A stretch of DNA of 64,000 bases from Bacillus tianshenii (GTDB taxonomy: Bacteria; Bacillota; Bacilli; Bacillales; Bacillaceae_N): contig CP129018.1 in the NCBI GenBank assembly GCA_020524525.2, forward strand, positions 3,662,001 through 3,726,000, in the 5' to 3' direction. Of the stretch, positions 25,387-33,347 are shown one piece after another. The translations under genes and the position numbers were made by a program. Each line of letters opens with the position of its first letter. Position 1 is the stretch's first letter. The notes under the pieces are model-generated. The model was not told the origin of the DNA, ran no database searches, and was given only the letters and a program-made list of their open reading frames with translations.

Positions 25387-26598
25387 TTGTTTAAAAAATT
25401 ATTTGAAAATTATGAACAATTATATTCAGAGCTTGTTCAGTTTAGACGAGATTTACATATGTATCCTGAGGTTTCGCATGAAGAAGTGGAAACACCAAAG
25501 AAAATAGCCGCATACTTAAGGAAACTAGGACTGGAGGTAAGGGAAGGTGTCGGTGGAAATGGTGTCGTGGCGAGGCTACAAGGTGGAAAACCTGGCAAAA
25601 CAATTGCACTCCGAGCAGACTTTGATGCTCTTCCAATCCAAGATGAAAAAGAAGTAGCTTACAAGTCAAGGGTTCCAGGTGTTATGCATGCTTGTGGTCA
25701 TGATATACATACAGCCTCTTTATTAGGAGTGGCAAATGTATTAAGTCGTTACCGAGATGAAATTGAGGGAAATGTCGTGTTTATCCATCAATTTGCCGAA
25801 GAAGTTTCTCCAGGCGGCGCAGAAGCAATGATTGCTGATGGCTGTCTTGAAGGTGTAGATGAAATCTACGGAGCACATGTATGGTCAGAGGACCCAGTTG
25901 GACAAATCAGCTTTTGCGAAGGGTTTGCGATGGCAGCAGCCGATATCTTCGAGATAAATGTTTTTGGTCAAGGGGGACATGGCGCTCAGCCTCATAAAAC
26001 AATTGACCCCATTACAGCATCATGTCAGCTCGTTTCAAATTTACAGCAAATTGCAAGTCGTAAGACCGATCCACTGAAAGCAGTGGTTGTGACAGTAGGG
26101 GCTTTTCAAAGTGGGAAGGCGTTAAACGTTATTCCAGATAAAGTGTATTTAGGCGGAACAGTACGTTCATTTGATGAAGAAGTGCGGGATGAAACAGAGG
26201 CACTTATCCGTAAAATGACCGCCTCCACATGTGATGTCTTCGGAGCGAAGGCAGAAGTTCACTACGTAAGAGGACATGCTGCTGTATATAATCATCCAAC
26301 CGAAACGAAAAAAGTAAAAACTCTTGCTCAGCACCTTTTTGGTAAGGAGCATGTGATCGATAAAGAACCGATTATGGGAGCTGAGGACTTCGGGTATTAT
26401 TTGCAGAAAGTCCCAGGAACGTTCTTCTTTGTAGGAGGTCGTAATCCAGAATTGAACGCAGTCTATTCTCATCATCATCCGAAGTTTGATGTAGATGAAA
26501 AAGCAATGATCAATATCGGCAAAACATTCTTGTCTATTATTTTTGAAAAGCAAATAAGAGAACAGAAAGAAGGGGCAGAACAACAAATTAAAAATTAG
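25387..26598 (+). CDS. M20 family amidohydrolase (N-acyl amino acid or peptide)
   Basis: Metal-dependent hydrolase of 403 aa, as in HipO/N-acyl-L-amino-acid amidohydrolases. Motifs are FRRDLHMYPEVSHEE, ALRADFDALPI, HACGHDIHTA, FAEEVSPGGAEAMI and GAEDFGYYLQ, giving the expected metal ligands. The inner dimerisation domain begins near residue 190 (GQGGHGAQPHKTIDPI). TTG start is preceded by AAAAGGGGGC. The peptide-binding lipoprotein gene follows 12 bases downstream, so uptake and hydrolysis of an acylated peptide or amino acid are probably linked. Confidence 0.87.
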   Translation: MFKKLFENYEQLYSELVQFRRDLHMYPEVSHEEVETPKKIAAYLRKLGLEVREGVGGNGVVARLQGGKPGKTIALRADFDALPIQDEKEVAYKSRVPGVMHACGHDIHTASLLGVANVLSRYRDEIEGNVVFIHQFAEEVSPGGAEAMIADGCLEGVDEIYGAHVWSEDPVGQISFCEGFAMAAADIFEINVFGQGGHGAQPHKTIDPITASCQLVSNLQQIASRKTDPLKAVVVTVGAFQSGKALNVIPDKVYLGGTVRSFDEEVRDETEALIRKMTASTCDVFGAKAEVHYVRGHAAVYNHPTETKKVKTLAQHLFGKEHVIDKEPIMGAEDFGYYLQKVPGTFFFVGGRNPELNAVYSHHHPKFDVDEKAMINIGKTFLSIIFEKQIREQKEGAEQQIKN

Positions 26599-26610
26599 TG
26601 GGGTGACGGT

Positions 26611-28206
26611 ATGAGAAAGGGTTATGTTGTTTTTACTATTTTACTATTATTACTTGGCTTAGTTGGTTGTGGGGCAAATGAATCGAGCGGGGATTCTGAG
26701 GAGAAAGTGAAAGATACGCTCGTGTTTGGCCGTGGCGGGGATTCTGTTTCCCTAGATCCGGCTGAAGTAACAGATGGTGAATCATTCAAAGTTACCGAAA
26801 ATATCTATGATACCCTTGTTCAGTTTGGCGACATGGACACAGAGATTTACCCATCATTAGCAAAAGAATGGAACGTCTCGGATGACGGGTTAACGTATAC
26901 ATTTGACTTAAGAGAAAATGTTACGTTTCATGACGGAACAGCGTTCAACGCAGATGCTGTAGTGTATAACTTTGAGAGATGGATGAATCCAAATGAAAAA
27001 CAAGAAGGGAATTTTGCTTTCTACCGCTCAATGTTTGGAGGATTTAAAGGAGACGAAGGCCATGTGATTCAGGAAGTGAAAGCAGTTGATGAGCATACTG
27101 TAGAAATTGTCCTCAAACGTCCACAAGCACCTTTCTTGAAGAATTTAACAATGGCATCCTTCTCCATTGCAAGTCCGCAGGCATTAAAGGAATATGGTGA
27201 TGAATATGGGCAGAACCCTGTTGGAACAGGACCTTTCATCTTTAAAGAATGGAAAAGAAATGACCGGATTGTGTTAGAAAAAAATGAAGAATATTGGATG
27301 GAAGAGTATCCGAAGTTAAACCGAGTAATCTTTAAGGCGATTCCAGATAACTCTTCAAGGTTGAATGCGTTGAAAACGGGCGAGATTGATATGATGGATG
27401 GTGTTGAGCCAAGTAGTGTAGAAGAAATAGAAGAGAGTGAAGAGCTTCAAACGTTTATTCGACCATCAATGAATATCGGTTATTTAGGGTTGAATGTTAC
27501 GCGGGGACCGTTAGAGAATAAGTACGTCCGCCAAGCATTGAACCATGCAGTTGATAAGAAAGCGATTATCGATGCCTTTTTCATGGGCCAAGCTGAGCCA
27601 GCTAAGAACCCTATTCCTCCGTCAGTGGAAGGGTATAACGACGAAATTGAAGCTTACCCTTACGACTTAGAAAAGGCAAAAGAGCTCTTGGCAAAGGGTG
27701 GTTATCCTGATGGCTTTGAAATGGACCTATGGGCAATGCCTGTATCGCGTCCATATATGCCAAATGGTCAAAAGGTTGCCGAAGCGATTCAAGCAAGCTT
27801 CAAAGAAATTGGTGTCACAACAAACATTCAGTCATATGAATGGGCAACCTATATTGAGAAAGTCATTGCTGGTGAGGCAGACGCATTCTTATTAGGTTGG
27901 ACAGCACCTAATGGTGATGCAGATAACTTCCTTTATACATTGCTAGACAAAGAAAGTATCGGAAGCAGTAACTCTTCTCGTTATGCAAACGACCAGCTGC
28001 ATGAGCTATTAGTCGAGGCACAATCTACAATTGGCCAAGAAAAGCGAAATCAGCTATACAAGCAGGCATTAGAAATTATTCATGAGGACGCTCCGTGGAT
28101 TCCTCTCGTTCATTCCACGCCTGCACTGGCTGGCACAAATACGATTACTGGCTTCCACCCTCATCCAAATTCAAGTGTTGATTTAACAAAAGTAGAATTT
28201 GAATAG
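26611..28206 (+). CDS. Peptide-binding lipoprotein of an ABC importer (SBP family 5)
   Basis: Extracytoplasmic receptor of 531 aa. The lipoprotein signal ends at LLGLVGCGANESS. The mature protein has SBP_bac_5 features: SLDPAEVTDGESFKVTENIYDTLVQ, LAKEWNVSDDGLTYTFDLRENVTFHDG, and NPVGTGPFIFKEWKRNDRIVLEKNEEYW. It resembles DppA/AppA-type receptors. No permease or ATPase genes lie nearby, so it must use a transporter encoded elsewhere. It is co-transcribed with the M20 hydrolase. Confidence 0.88.
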   Translation: MRKGYVVFTILLLLLGLVGCGANESSGDSEEKVKDTLVFGRGGDSVSLDPAEVTDGESFKVTENIYDTLVQFGDMDTEIYPSLAKEWNVSDDGLTYTFDLRENVTFHDGTAFNADAVVYNFERWMNPNEKQEGNFAFYRSMFGGFKGDEGHVIQEVKAVDEHTVEIVLKRPQAPFLKNLTMASFSIASPQALKEYGDEYGQNPVGTGPFIFKEWKRNDRIVLEKNEEYWMEEYPKLNRVIFKAIPDNSSRLNALKTGEIDMMDGVEPSSVEEIEESEELQTFIRPSMNIGYLGLNVTRGPLENKYVRQALNHAVDKKAIIDAFFMGQAEPAKNPIPPSVEGYNDEIEAYPYDLEKAKELLAKGGYPDGFEMDLWAMPVSRPYMPNGQKVAEAIQASFKEIGVTTNIQSYEWATYIEKVIAGEADAFLLGWTAPNGDADNFLYTLLDKESIGSSNSSRYANDQLHELLVEAQSTIGQEKRNQLYKQALEIIHEDAPWIPLVHSTPALAGTNTITGFHPHPNSSVDLTKVEFE

Positions 28207-28214
28207 TTTACACG

Positions 28215-28243
28215 AAAAGGCTCCTCTATAGGGGTCTTTTTGT
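28215..28243 (+). terminator. Terminator after the peptide-binding lipoprotein gene
   Basis: AAAAGGCTCC pairs with GGGGTCTTTT, allowing G-T pairs, and T residues follow. It overlaps the end of the opposite small gene. Confidence 0.65.
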
Positions 28244-28414
28244 TTGTATTTCATTTGTATCAAACGTTTCGTACTGCTGATTTTGATGATATTCTACGCC
28301 TTTAGATAGTCCCAAAATAATCAAACTGTAAGCGAGAAACGGAACAATGATGGTAACCCATACTTTTGTTTTCTTCCGTTTTTGATAAGATGCGAATTCA
28401 ATAACTTTCCCCAT
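28226..28414 (-). CDS. Small single-pass membrane protein
   Basis: Protein of 62 aa with a basic N-terminus (SYQKRKKTK), one hydrophobic helix (VWVTIIVPFLAYSLIILGL) and a polar tail. The ribosome binding site AGGAGGAATCTT is excellent. No family is recognised. Its 3' end lies in the terminator of the convergent gene. Confidence 0.55.
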   Translation of the reverse strand: MGKVIEFASYQKRKKTKVWVTIIVPFLAYSLIILGLSKGVEYHQNQQYETFDTNEIQTKRPL

Positions 28415-28536
28415 AAGATTCCTCCTGTAGCATTGTTCAAAAAAATGTCATTTTCTTACCGTATATGTTACAGAATTTTCAGATAAAATAAAAGGGAAAG
28501 TTGTAAAAATGTTATAATATTTTATGGTGGAAATAA

Positions 28537-28570
28537 TAAAAAAACGTCTCTTCTTATATAGAAGAGACGC
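28537..28570 (-). terminator. Terminator after acetate transporter gene
   Basis: On the minus strand CGTCTCTTC pairs with GAAGAGACG and is followed by a run of seven T residues. Confidence 0.85.
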
Positions 28571-28576
28571 ACCATC

Positions 28577-29170
28577 TTATGCACTTTTCTTCATTTGACT
28601 TAAATCCCCTACTGGTAAAATGTCTCGTCGATAAAGAGGGTTCAAAACACCTGCAGCAGAGCCATACCATGCACAGAAAGCTGTGATAAGACCAAAGTAT
28701 CCGCCAAAAGTGCTTGGAATTAAACCGAATTCAGCTAAATCTAACAAGATAAATGTCACAAGTAAAAAAGAGAACGTAACGTTTAAGACGCGATTTAATC
28801 GGAAAGTTCCAATCCACATATATAAAGTGAAAATTGTCCAACCTACTAGGTATGTACCAACGGCCATCTTTCCATCAGCGCCAAAGTTTAGAATCCCATT
28901 CAACTCTAAATAAACCATTGCTGAAAGAGACATCCAAAATGCTCCATAAGATGAGAATGCAGTAGCTGCGAATGTATTTCCATTGCGGAACTCCCACATC
29001 CCTGCTAAAACTTGCACGCCACCGCCATAAAATAAACCAAGCGTTAGAAATAAATGTGATAGGGAAGGCGGTAAGATTTGTGCATTTGATAAACTTAGAA
29101 TAAATGTTGTAAGTGCAAAGGCAGCCAAGCCTAATGGTCCAGGATCAGCAATTTTTACGTTGTTATTCAT
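28577..29170 (-). CDS. Acetate/succinate transporter, GPR1/FUN34/YaaH family
   Basis: Membrane protein of 197 aa with six hydrophobic helices. The family signature NADPGPLGL is present here as IADPGPLGLAAFALTTF near the N-terminus, followed by GLFYGGGVQVLAGMWEFRNGNTFAATAFSSYGAFW. Relatives (SatP) move acetate and succinate. ATG 29170 is preferred over GTG 29179 because AGAGGTGA is then correctly placed. A 14-bp perfect palindrome lies about 57 bp upstream. Confidence 0.87.
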   Translation of the reverse strand: MNNNVKIADPGPLGLAAFALTTFILSLSNAQILPPSLSHLFLTLGLFYGGGVQVLAGMWEFRNGNTFAATAFSSYGAFWMSLSAMVYLELNGILNFGADGKMAVGTYLVGWTIFTLYMWIGTFRLNRVLNVTFSFLLVTFILLDLAEFGLIPSTFGGYFGLITAFCAWYGSAAGVLNPLYRRDILPVGDLSQMKKSA

Positions 29171-29220
29171 CGTTTTCACCTCTTTAATTTAGTTGAACGT
29201 AAAGGAACATAATTATTAAC

Positions 29221-29247
29221 ATTTTATTTTGAGCTCAAAAATAAAAT
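29221..29247. promoter_or_regulatory. Palindromic element upstream of the acetate transporter
   Basis: TTTTGAGCTCAAAA (29227-29240) is a perfect 14-bp palindrome, extended by ATTTTA/TAAAAT on the outside with one inserted base. It sits 50-80 bp before the minus-strand transporter start and reads as an operator or a strong hairpin. Confidence 0.45.
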
Positions 29248-29771
29248 TGTCATATAACAGCTGATCTGTATTATAACTGCACATATTAACAGATTCAATC
29301 TAATTTCCACCGAAAACCAAACATTGATAATATTCTAAAAATTTAATAAGATTTTATGCTGTAGAAAAAGTCATAGTTAATAAAGAAGTTTTCTAATTAA
29401 GCGACATAGTAATAAGGTGAAAATGTCCTGTTTGTTCAGAAGTGTGTGGCGTATTAGAATAAAAAATTCCAATAAAAGCATATTTGTGAACGTTTTCGTA
29501 AGAATATGAATTGCATTTGCAAATCAAATCATACAATGGTAGCATCAATTAAGACTAGGTAATATATTATAAGAAAATTTCGAAGAGCTTTACGTCCAGA
29601 AAAGGATAACTTTTGGATTTCCAGTTTGTGCAAAGACAATAAAAATTTCTTTCATTCTATTTACCAATAATATTGATGTATTGGGTGTGATGAAGGATCA
29701 TTTTTATTAGCATATTACATGAAAAAGAATTTTCTTTTTTGGAGATAAGCTTTAAGTAAAGGGGTAATTAA
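29248..29771 (+). other. Long AT-rich region upstream of the desaturase
   Basis: About 520 bp without a supported ORF. It includes TTGCATTTGCAA near 29513-29524. A long untranslated leader for the desaturase is possible, as known for cold-regulated genes, but no promoter pair or riboswitch could be assigned with confidence. Confidence 0.35.
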
Positions 29772-30866
29772 ATGGACAAACTTCATACGTTTGCATGGTA
29801 CGCAGCACGCGTAGCTCCGCATCTGCCTAAAGAAGCTTTCAAACCTGTACCAACACGTTTGTTAGGCGGGCTTGTATTTTTGCTTATCGCAGTAGCCGGG
29901 ATTGTTTCGATTGGGGTATTTGATTTTAATGTATGGATTAATCTTGGCATTGCTTTAGTATTAGGTTCAAGCTTTGCATCACTTGGATTTCTTGGTCATG
30001 AAATTTTACATGGAACAGTTGTTAGAAAAGCATGGCTTCGTGATTTCCTGGGTGGTATTGCCTTCTTGCCGTTGACGACAGGACCTCGCTTATGGAGAAA
30101 ATGGCATAATATGGAGCACCATCAACATACACAAGATGAAGAAAAAGACCCTGATGCATGGTTAACTATCGAAGAGCTTGCTAAGCATCGCTTTTTGACT
30201 TGGATTTACCGTCTTCCGTTTGGTGTACGGGCTTTCGTAAGCTTTTTGTCTTTAACGTTCACGTTCACAATGCATTCTACAAATATGTTTAAGCAATATA
30301 TTAAAGAATTTAAGCCTGAAAAGAAGCCTGCTGTTTGGGTTCAATTCCTTTTCCCTTGGGCAGTGTGGATTAGCCTATTGTTTGTACTAGGATTTGAAAA
30401 GTGGCTGTACGCGTATTTGTTGCCTGTGTTAATCGGAAACTTTATTGTAATGGCTTATATTTCAACAAACCATCGTTTGAATCCGTTAGTTCCAGTTAAT
30501 GATCCATTAGCAAACTGCTTAACAGTAACAGTTCCGAAATGGGTAGATGTCATTCACTTTAACTTCTCATACCATACAGAGCATCACTTGTTCCCAGGTA
30601 TGAGCCCGAAATATTATCCAATGGTGAAAGACCATATTAAAAGAATGTGGCCTGAGCGTTATCACGAAATGTCGTTGACAAGAGCGCTTATTGCACTTTG
30701 GAAAACACCAAGGATTTATTACAAACAAAATGAATTAGTTGACCCTCATCAACTACATCTATACGGTTCATTAGGACATGGGCTTGATCCAATGAATATC
30801 AAGTTCCGTAAGTTAAAAATTAAAAAGAAAAACGCAGATTCTAAATTAAAGAATGCAGCGGATTAA
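29772..30866 (+). CDS. Membrane fatty acid desaturase
   Basis: Di-iron membrane enzyme of 364 aa introducing a double bond into fatty acyl chains. The three histidine boxes are GHEILHG (HxxxH), WHNMEHHQH (HxxHH) and YHTEHHLFP (HxxHH). Hydrophobic helices lie around residues 30-80 and 185-230. It does not look like the B. subtilis Des sequence; box spacing is closer to the general FA_desaturase family including acyl-lipid and sphingolipid enzymes. Start is preceded by AAAGGGGTAATTAA. Regiospecificity is unknown. Confidence 0.88.
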   Translation: MDKLHTFAWYAARVAPHLPKEAFKPVPTRLLGGLVFLLIAVAGIVSIGVFDFNVWINLGIALVLGSSFASLGFLGHEILHGTVVRKAWLRDFLGGIAFLPLTTGPRLWRKWHNMEHHQHTQDEEKDPDAWLTIEELAKHRFLTWIYRLPFGVRAFVSFLSLTFTFTMHSTNMFKQYIKEFKPEKKPAVWVQFLFPWAVWISLLFVLGFEKWLYAYLLPVLIGNFIVMAYISTNHRLNPLVPVNDPLANCLTVTVPKWVDVIHFNFSYHTEHHLFPGMSPKYYPMVKDHIKRMWPERYHEMSLTRALIALWKTPRIYYKQNELVDPHQLHLYGSLGHGLDPMNIKFRKLKIKKKNADSKLKNAAD

Positions 30867-30873
30867 TTTGACG

Positions 30874-30908
30874 AACACATTAACCAATAAACGGTTAATG
30901 TGTTTTTT
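30874..30908 (+). terminator. Terminator after desaturase gene
   Basis: AACACATTAACC and GGTTAATGTGTT form a 12-bp stem followed by seven T residues. Confidence 0.9.
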
Positions 30909-30992
30909 TATTCTCTTTTTGCATACTTTCCATTCTGTATTAATAAAGTTAATAATGCGTATAGAAAAAGTTTGGGGAGCGAGGAATGCGGT

Positions 30993-31838
30993 ATGCAAAC
31001 ATTGAAGCTGGTTTCTAATTTCACAGAGTTGCAGAAGACAATAAGTATAGAACCAGTTAATCGAAGAATTAAAATTTATCAACTTCCGCAAGCAGAAGAG
31101 CTCAACGAATTTATGTATTATATAAGAGAGCTAGGCTTTCAAAAGGAATGCGATAAGCTTATTTTTTATGTCAAGAAGCCGGAATTAGCTTATCTGGATA
31201 GTCGATTTGCGTATGAAGGTTGTATTAAAGGCTTTTTTAATGGGGTAGACGCGCATATCTATTCTCTTTTTTTAGACCCGGATAGAAATGATGTTGTAGA
31301 AACAGAGAAAGAGCGTTTTGTAATGGAGTTAGTTCGTGAGACAAAGGAATGGAATGAAGATACCCCTTTGCCAAAAGGCTACCGAATGCGCTGGGCAAAT
31401 GAGTATGATTGTGAGCAGATGGCTGAGTTGTATGATCGGGTCTTTGCATCTTATCCAACCCCGATGAATGACCCTGACTTTATCTTAACTATGATGAATA
31501 GCCAAGTGTATTTCTCTGTTATTGAACGAGACGGACAAATTGTAAGTGCATGTTCATCAGATATTATGCCAGACTTCAATGCTGCTGAGTTAACAGACTG
31601 TGCGACATTGAAAGAGCATCGCGATAAGGGGTTGCTGTCCTATCAAGTGTTTGAGCTAGAGCGCCGGATGAAAAGAATGAAAATACACACCATGTTTTCG
31701 TATTCTCGTTCTGTTTCTGCAGGAATGAACTTAGTCAACGCAAGGCATGGATATGTGTATGGAGGCCGGATGATCAGCAACAGCAATATATCAGGAAGCT
31801 TAGAGAACATGAACATTTGGTACAAAAACTTAATATAA
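30993..31838 (+). CDS. ablB: AblB-like beta-lysine N-acetyltransferase
   Basis: GNAT-fold protein of 281 aa. The C-terminal half has the AblB/YodP pattern: YDRVFASYPTPMNDPDFILTMM, then DCATLKEHRDKGLLSYQVF, and FSYSRSVSAGMN...GYVYGGRMISNSNISGSLENMNIWYK at the end. AblB acetylates beta-lysine to N-epsilon-acetyl-beta-lysine, an osmolyte, in archaea. The usual partner ablA (lysine 2,3-aminomutase) is absent here. ATG 30993 is chosen because GCGAGGA precedes it; the upstream part of the frame lies in the previous terminator. It has its own terminator. Confidence 0.75.
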   Translation: MQTLKLVSNFTELQKTISIEPVNRRIKIYQLPQAEELNEFMYYIRELGFQKECDKLIFYVKKPELAYLDSRFAYEGCIKGFFNGVDAHIYSLFLDPDRNDVVETEKERFVMELVRETKEWNEDTPLPKGYRMRWANEYDCEQMAELYDRVFASYPTPMNDPDFILTMMNSQVYFSVIERDGQIVSACSSDIMPDFNAAELTDCATLKEHRDKGLLSYQVFELERRMKRMKIHTMFSYSRSVSAGMNLVNARHGYVYGGRMISNSNISGSLENMNIWYKNLI

Positions 31839-31845
31839 GAGGGGA

Positions 31846-31876
31846 AGGCAAAGCGTAAAATGCTTTGTCTTTTTTT
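31846..31876 (+). terminator. Terminator after ablB-like gene
   Basis: GGCAAAGC pairs with GCTTTGTC and is followed by seven T residues. Confidence 0.75.
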
Positions 31877-31982
31877 ATTGTTCCTGTGAAAGAACTTTAA
31901 CTTATCACTTATAATTTGGGCCCGAAATGGGGATTATTTGTAGTGTGATTTTAAAACATTGGTAGAAGGGTGACAGAGAAAT

Positions 31983-33332
31983 ATGCCATTAGAGAGAAGC
32001 ATACAAGCAGAACAAGGATTTAAGACAAGTGACCAATCAGCTAGAAAAAAATTATTAAGCAAACAAACTGGACCCCTCCGTTTAACTCCTGAGAAGCCGA
32101 AGCAAGGAAAGAAGATTGCGTTGGTCGGTTGGAGTGTGGCTTCGATAGAGGCGATGGAGAAGTTGGGCCGCCCTTTTATTGTAGTAAGTCTTCCTGGATT
32201 CAAAGAACATGCTGAGCTACATAGCATCCCCTTTTACGGCTGGGATTTTGGTGAAAACCTTGACTACGAAGAGGTTTATGAACGTTCAGAAGAGCTTCAT
32301 CGTATTTTAGCTGATTTAGATGTTGATCATGCTATTCCGATCTATGAAGAAACGGTTGAATGGGCAGGTGCTCTAAATTCACGCTTTAGAGATGATGCAC
32401 GGATCTTTGATCATTCAACTCTATTCCGAGATAAAGCAATGATGAAACGGAGAGCACTGCTTGGTGGGCTTAGAGTCGGTATCTTTGAAGAAGCAAATAA
32501 TAAAGATGATGTTCGGCAATTTTTCAACCGAGTGAATCATGTGCTGTTAAGAATGCGTGGAGATAGTCATGATCCGATTCATGTGAAAGCTCATAATAAA
32601 GCAGGAGCAGCTGGTCATCGCATGATTCTGTCAGAAAGAGATATTGATGAGAAAATCAAAGATGATAGCTTTCCTCTATTAATGGAGAGTCATCTGCATG
32701 GGCTTGAAATTTCCTGTGAAGCATTTATTCATGAAGGGAAGATACGCTTTCTCAACATTACGGAATACGTTGTTTTTGGGTATTCGATGATGGTGCCGCC
32801 GACTGAAGCGGTAGAAAAAGTGCGCCCGTTAGTGCGTCAAGAGATTGAGAAGCTCGTTGATGCATTTGATATTCAGTACGGACTGATTCACCCTGAATTC
32901 TTTATTTCAGACGATAATACCATTTATTTTGGTGAAGTTGCTTACCGTATTCCTGGTGGTCATATCTTCGACCTTATGCAAAAAACATACGACTTCAATC
33001 CTTATGAAGCACATATTCTGTGCTGTGACCCGAACACAACAGAAGAGGAACTGAAGGATTTCTTCCCTGGCGAAGATCAGAAAAACGGACATGCCGGAAG
33101 CTTCTTAGTATATCCGAAAGTAAGTTATGCGAGTGGAATTAATATCCCAAAAGAGCTTGAAGAACATCCAAGCTTTGATAAGCACACATTATTCCAGCCT
33201 TCTGGTGGGAAGATGCAAGTCGACTCAGAAGGATATGGGAATCACTTAGGGACAATTTTCTTCCATGGAGAAGATGCAGAAGAGGTAAAACGATTGCTAA
33301 CGGATTATGTGGACCATGATTTTTATATTTAA
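31983..33332 (+). CDS. ATP-grasp ligase, function unknown
   Basis: Soluble protein of 449 aa. After a polar N-terminus comes a Rossmann-like preATP-grasp part (KKIALVGWSVASIEAMEKLGRPFIVVSLP). The ATP-grasp core spans roughly residues 140-340: KAMMKRRALLGGLRVG, a long lysine strand (IHVKAHNKAGAAGHRMILSE), LMESHLHGLEISCEAFIHEGKI, and a metal end at YGLIHPEFFIS...YFGEVAYRIPGGH. The usual ExN is ExAYR here, as in carboxylate-amine ligases of the carbamoyl-phosphate/D-Ala ligase fold. It is adjacent to the 656-aa gene (15 bp between stop and chosen start). The substrate is unknown. Confidence 0.72.
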   Translation: MPLERSIQAEQGFKTSDQSARKKLLSKQTGPLRLTPEKPKQGKKIALVGWSVASIEAMEKLGRPFIVVSLPGFKEHAELHSIPFYGWDFGENLDYEEVYERSEELHRILADLDVDHAIPIYEETVEWAGALNSRFRDDARIFDHSTLFRDKAMMKRRALLGGLRVGIFEEANNKDDVRQFFNRVNHVLLRMRGDSHDPIHVKAHNKAGAAGHRMILSERDIDEKIKDDSFPLLMESHLHGLEISCEAFIHEGKIRFLNITEYVVFGYSMMVPPTEAVEKVRPLVRQEIEKLVDAFDIQYGLIHPEFFISDDNTIYFGEVAYRIPGGHIFDLMQKTYDFNPYEAHILCCDPNTTEEELKDFFPGEDQKNGHAGSFLVYPKVSYASGINIPKELEEHPSFDKHTLFQPSGGKMQVDSEGYGNHLGTIFFHGEDAEEVKRLLTDYVDHDFYI

Positions 33333-33347
33333 ATGGGGGCCAGAGAA

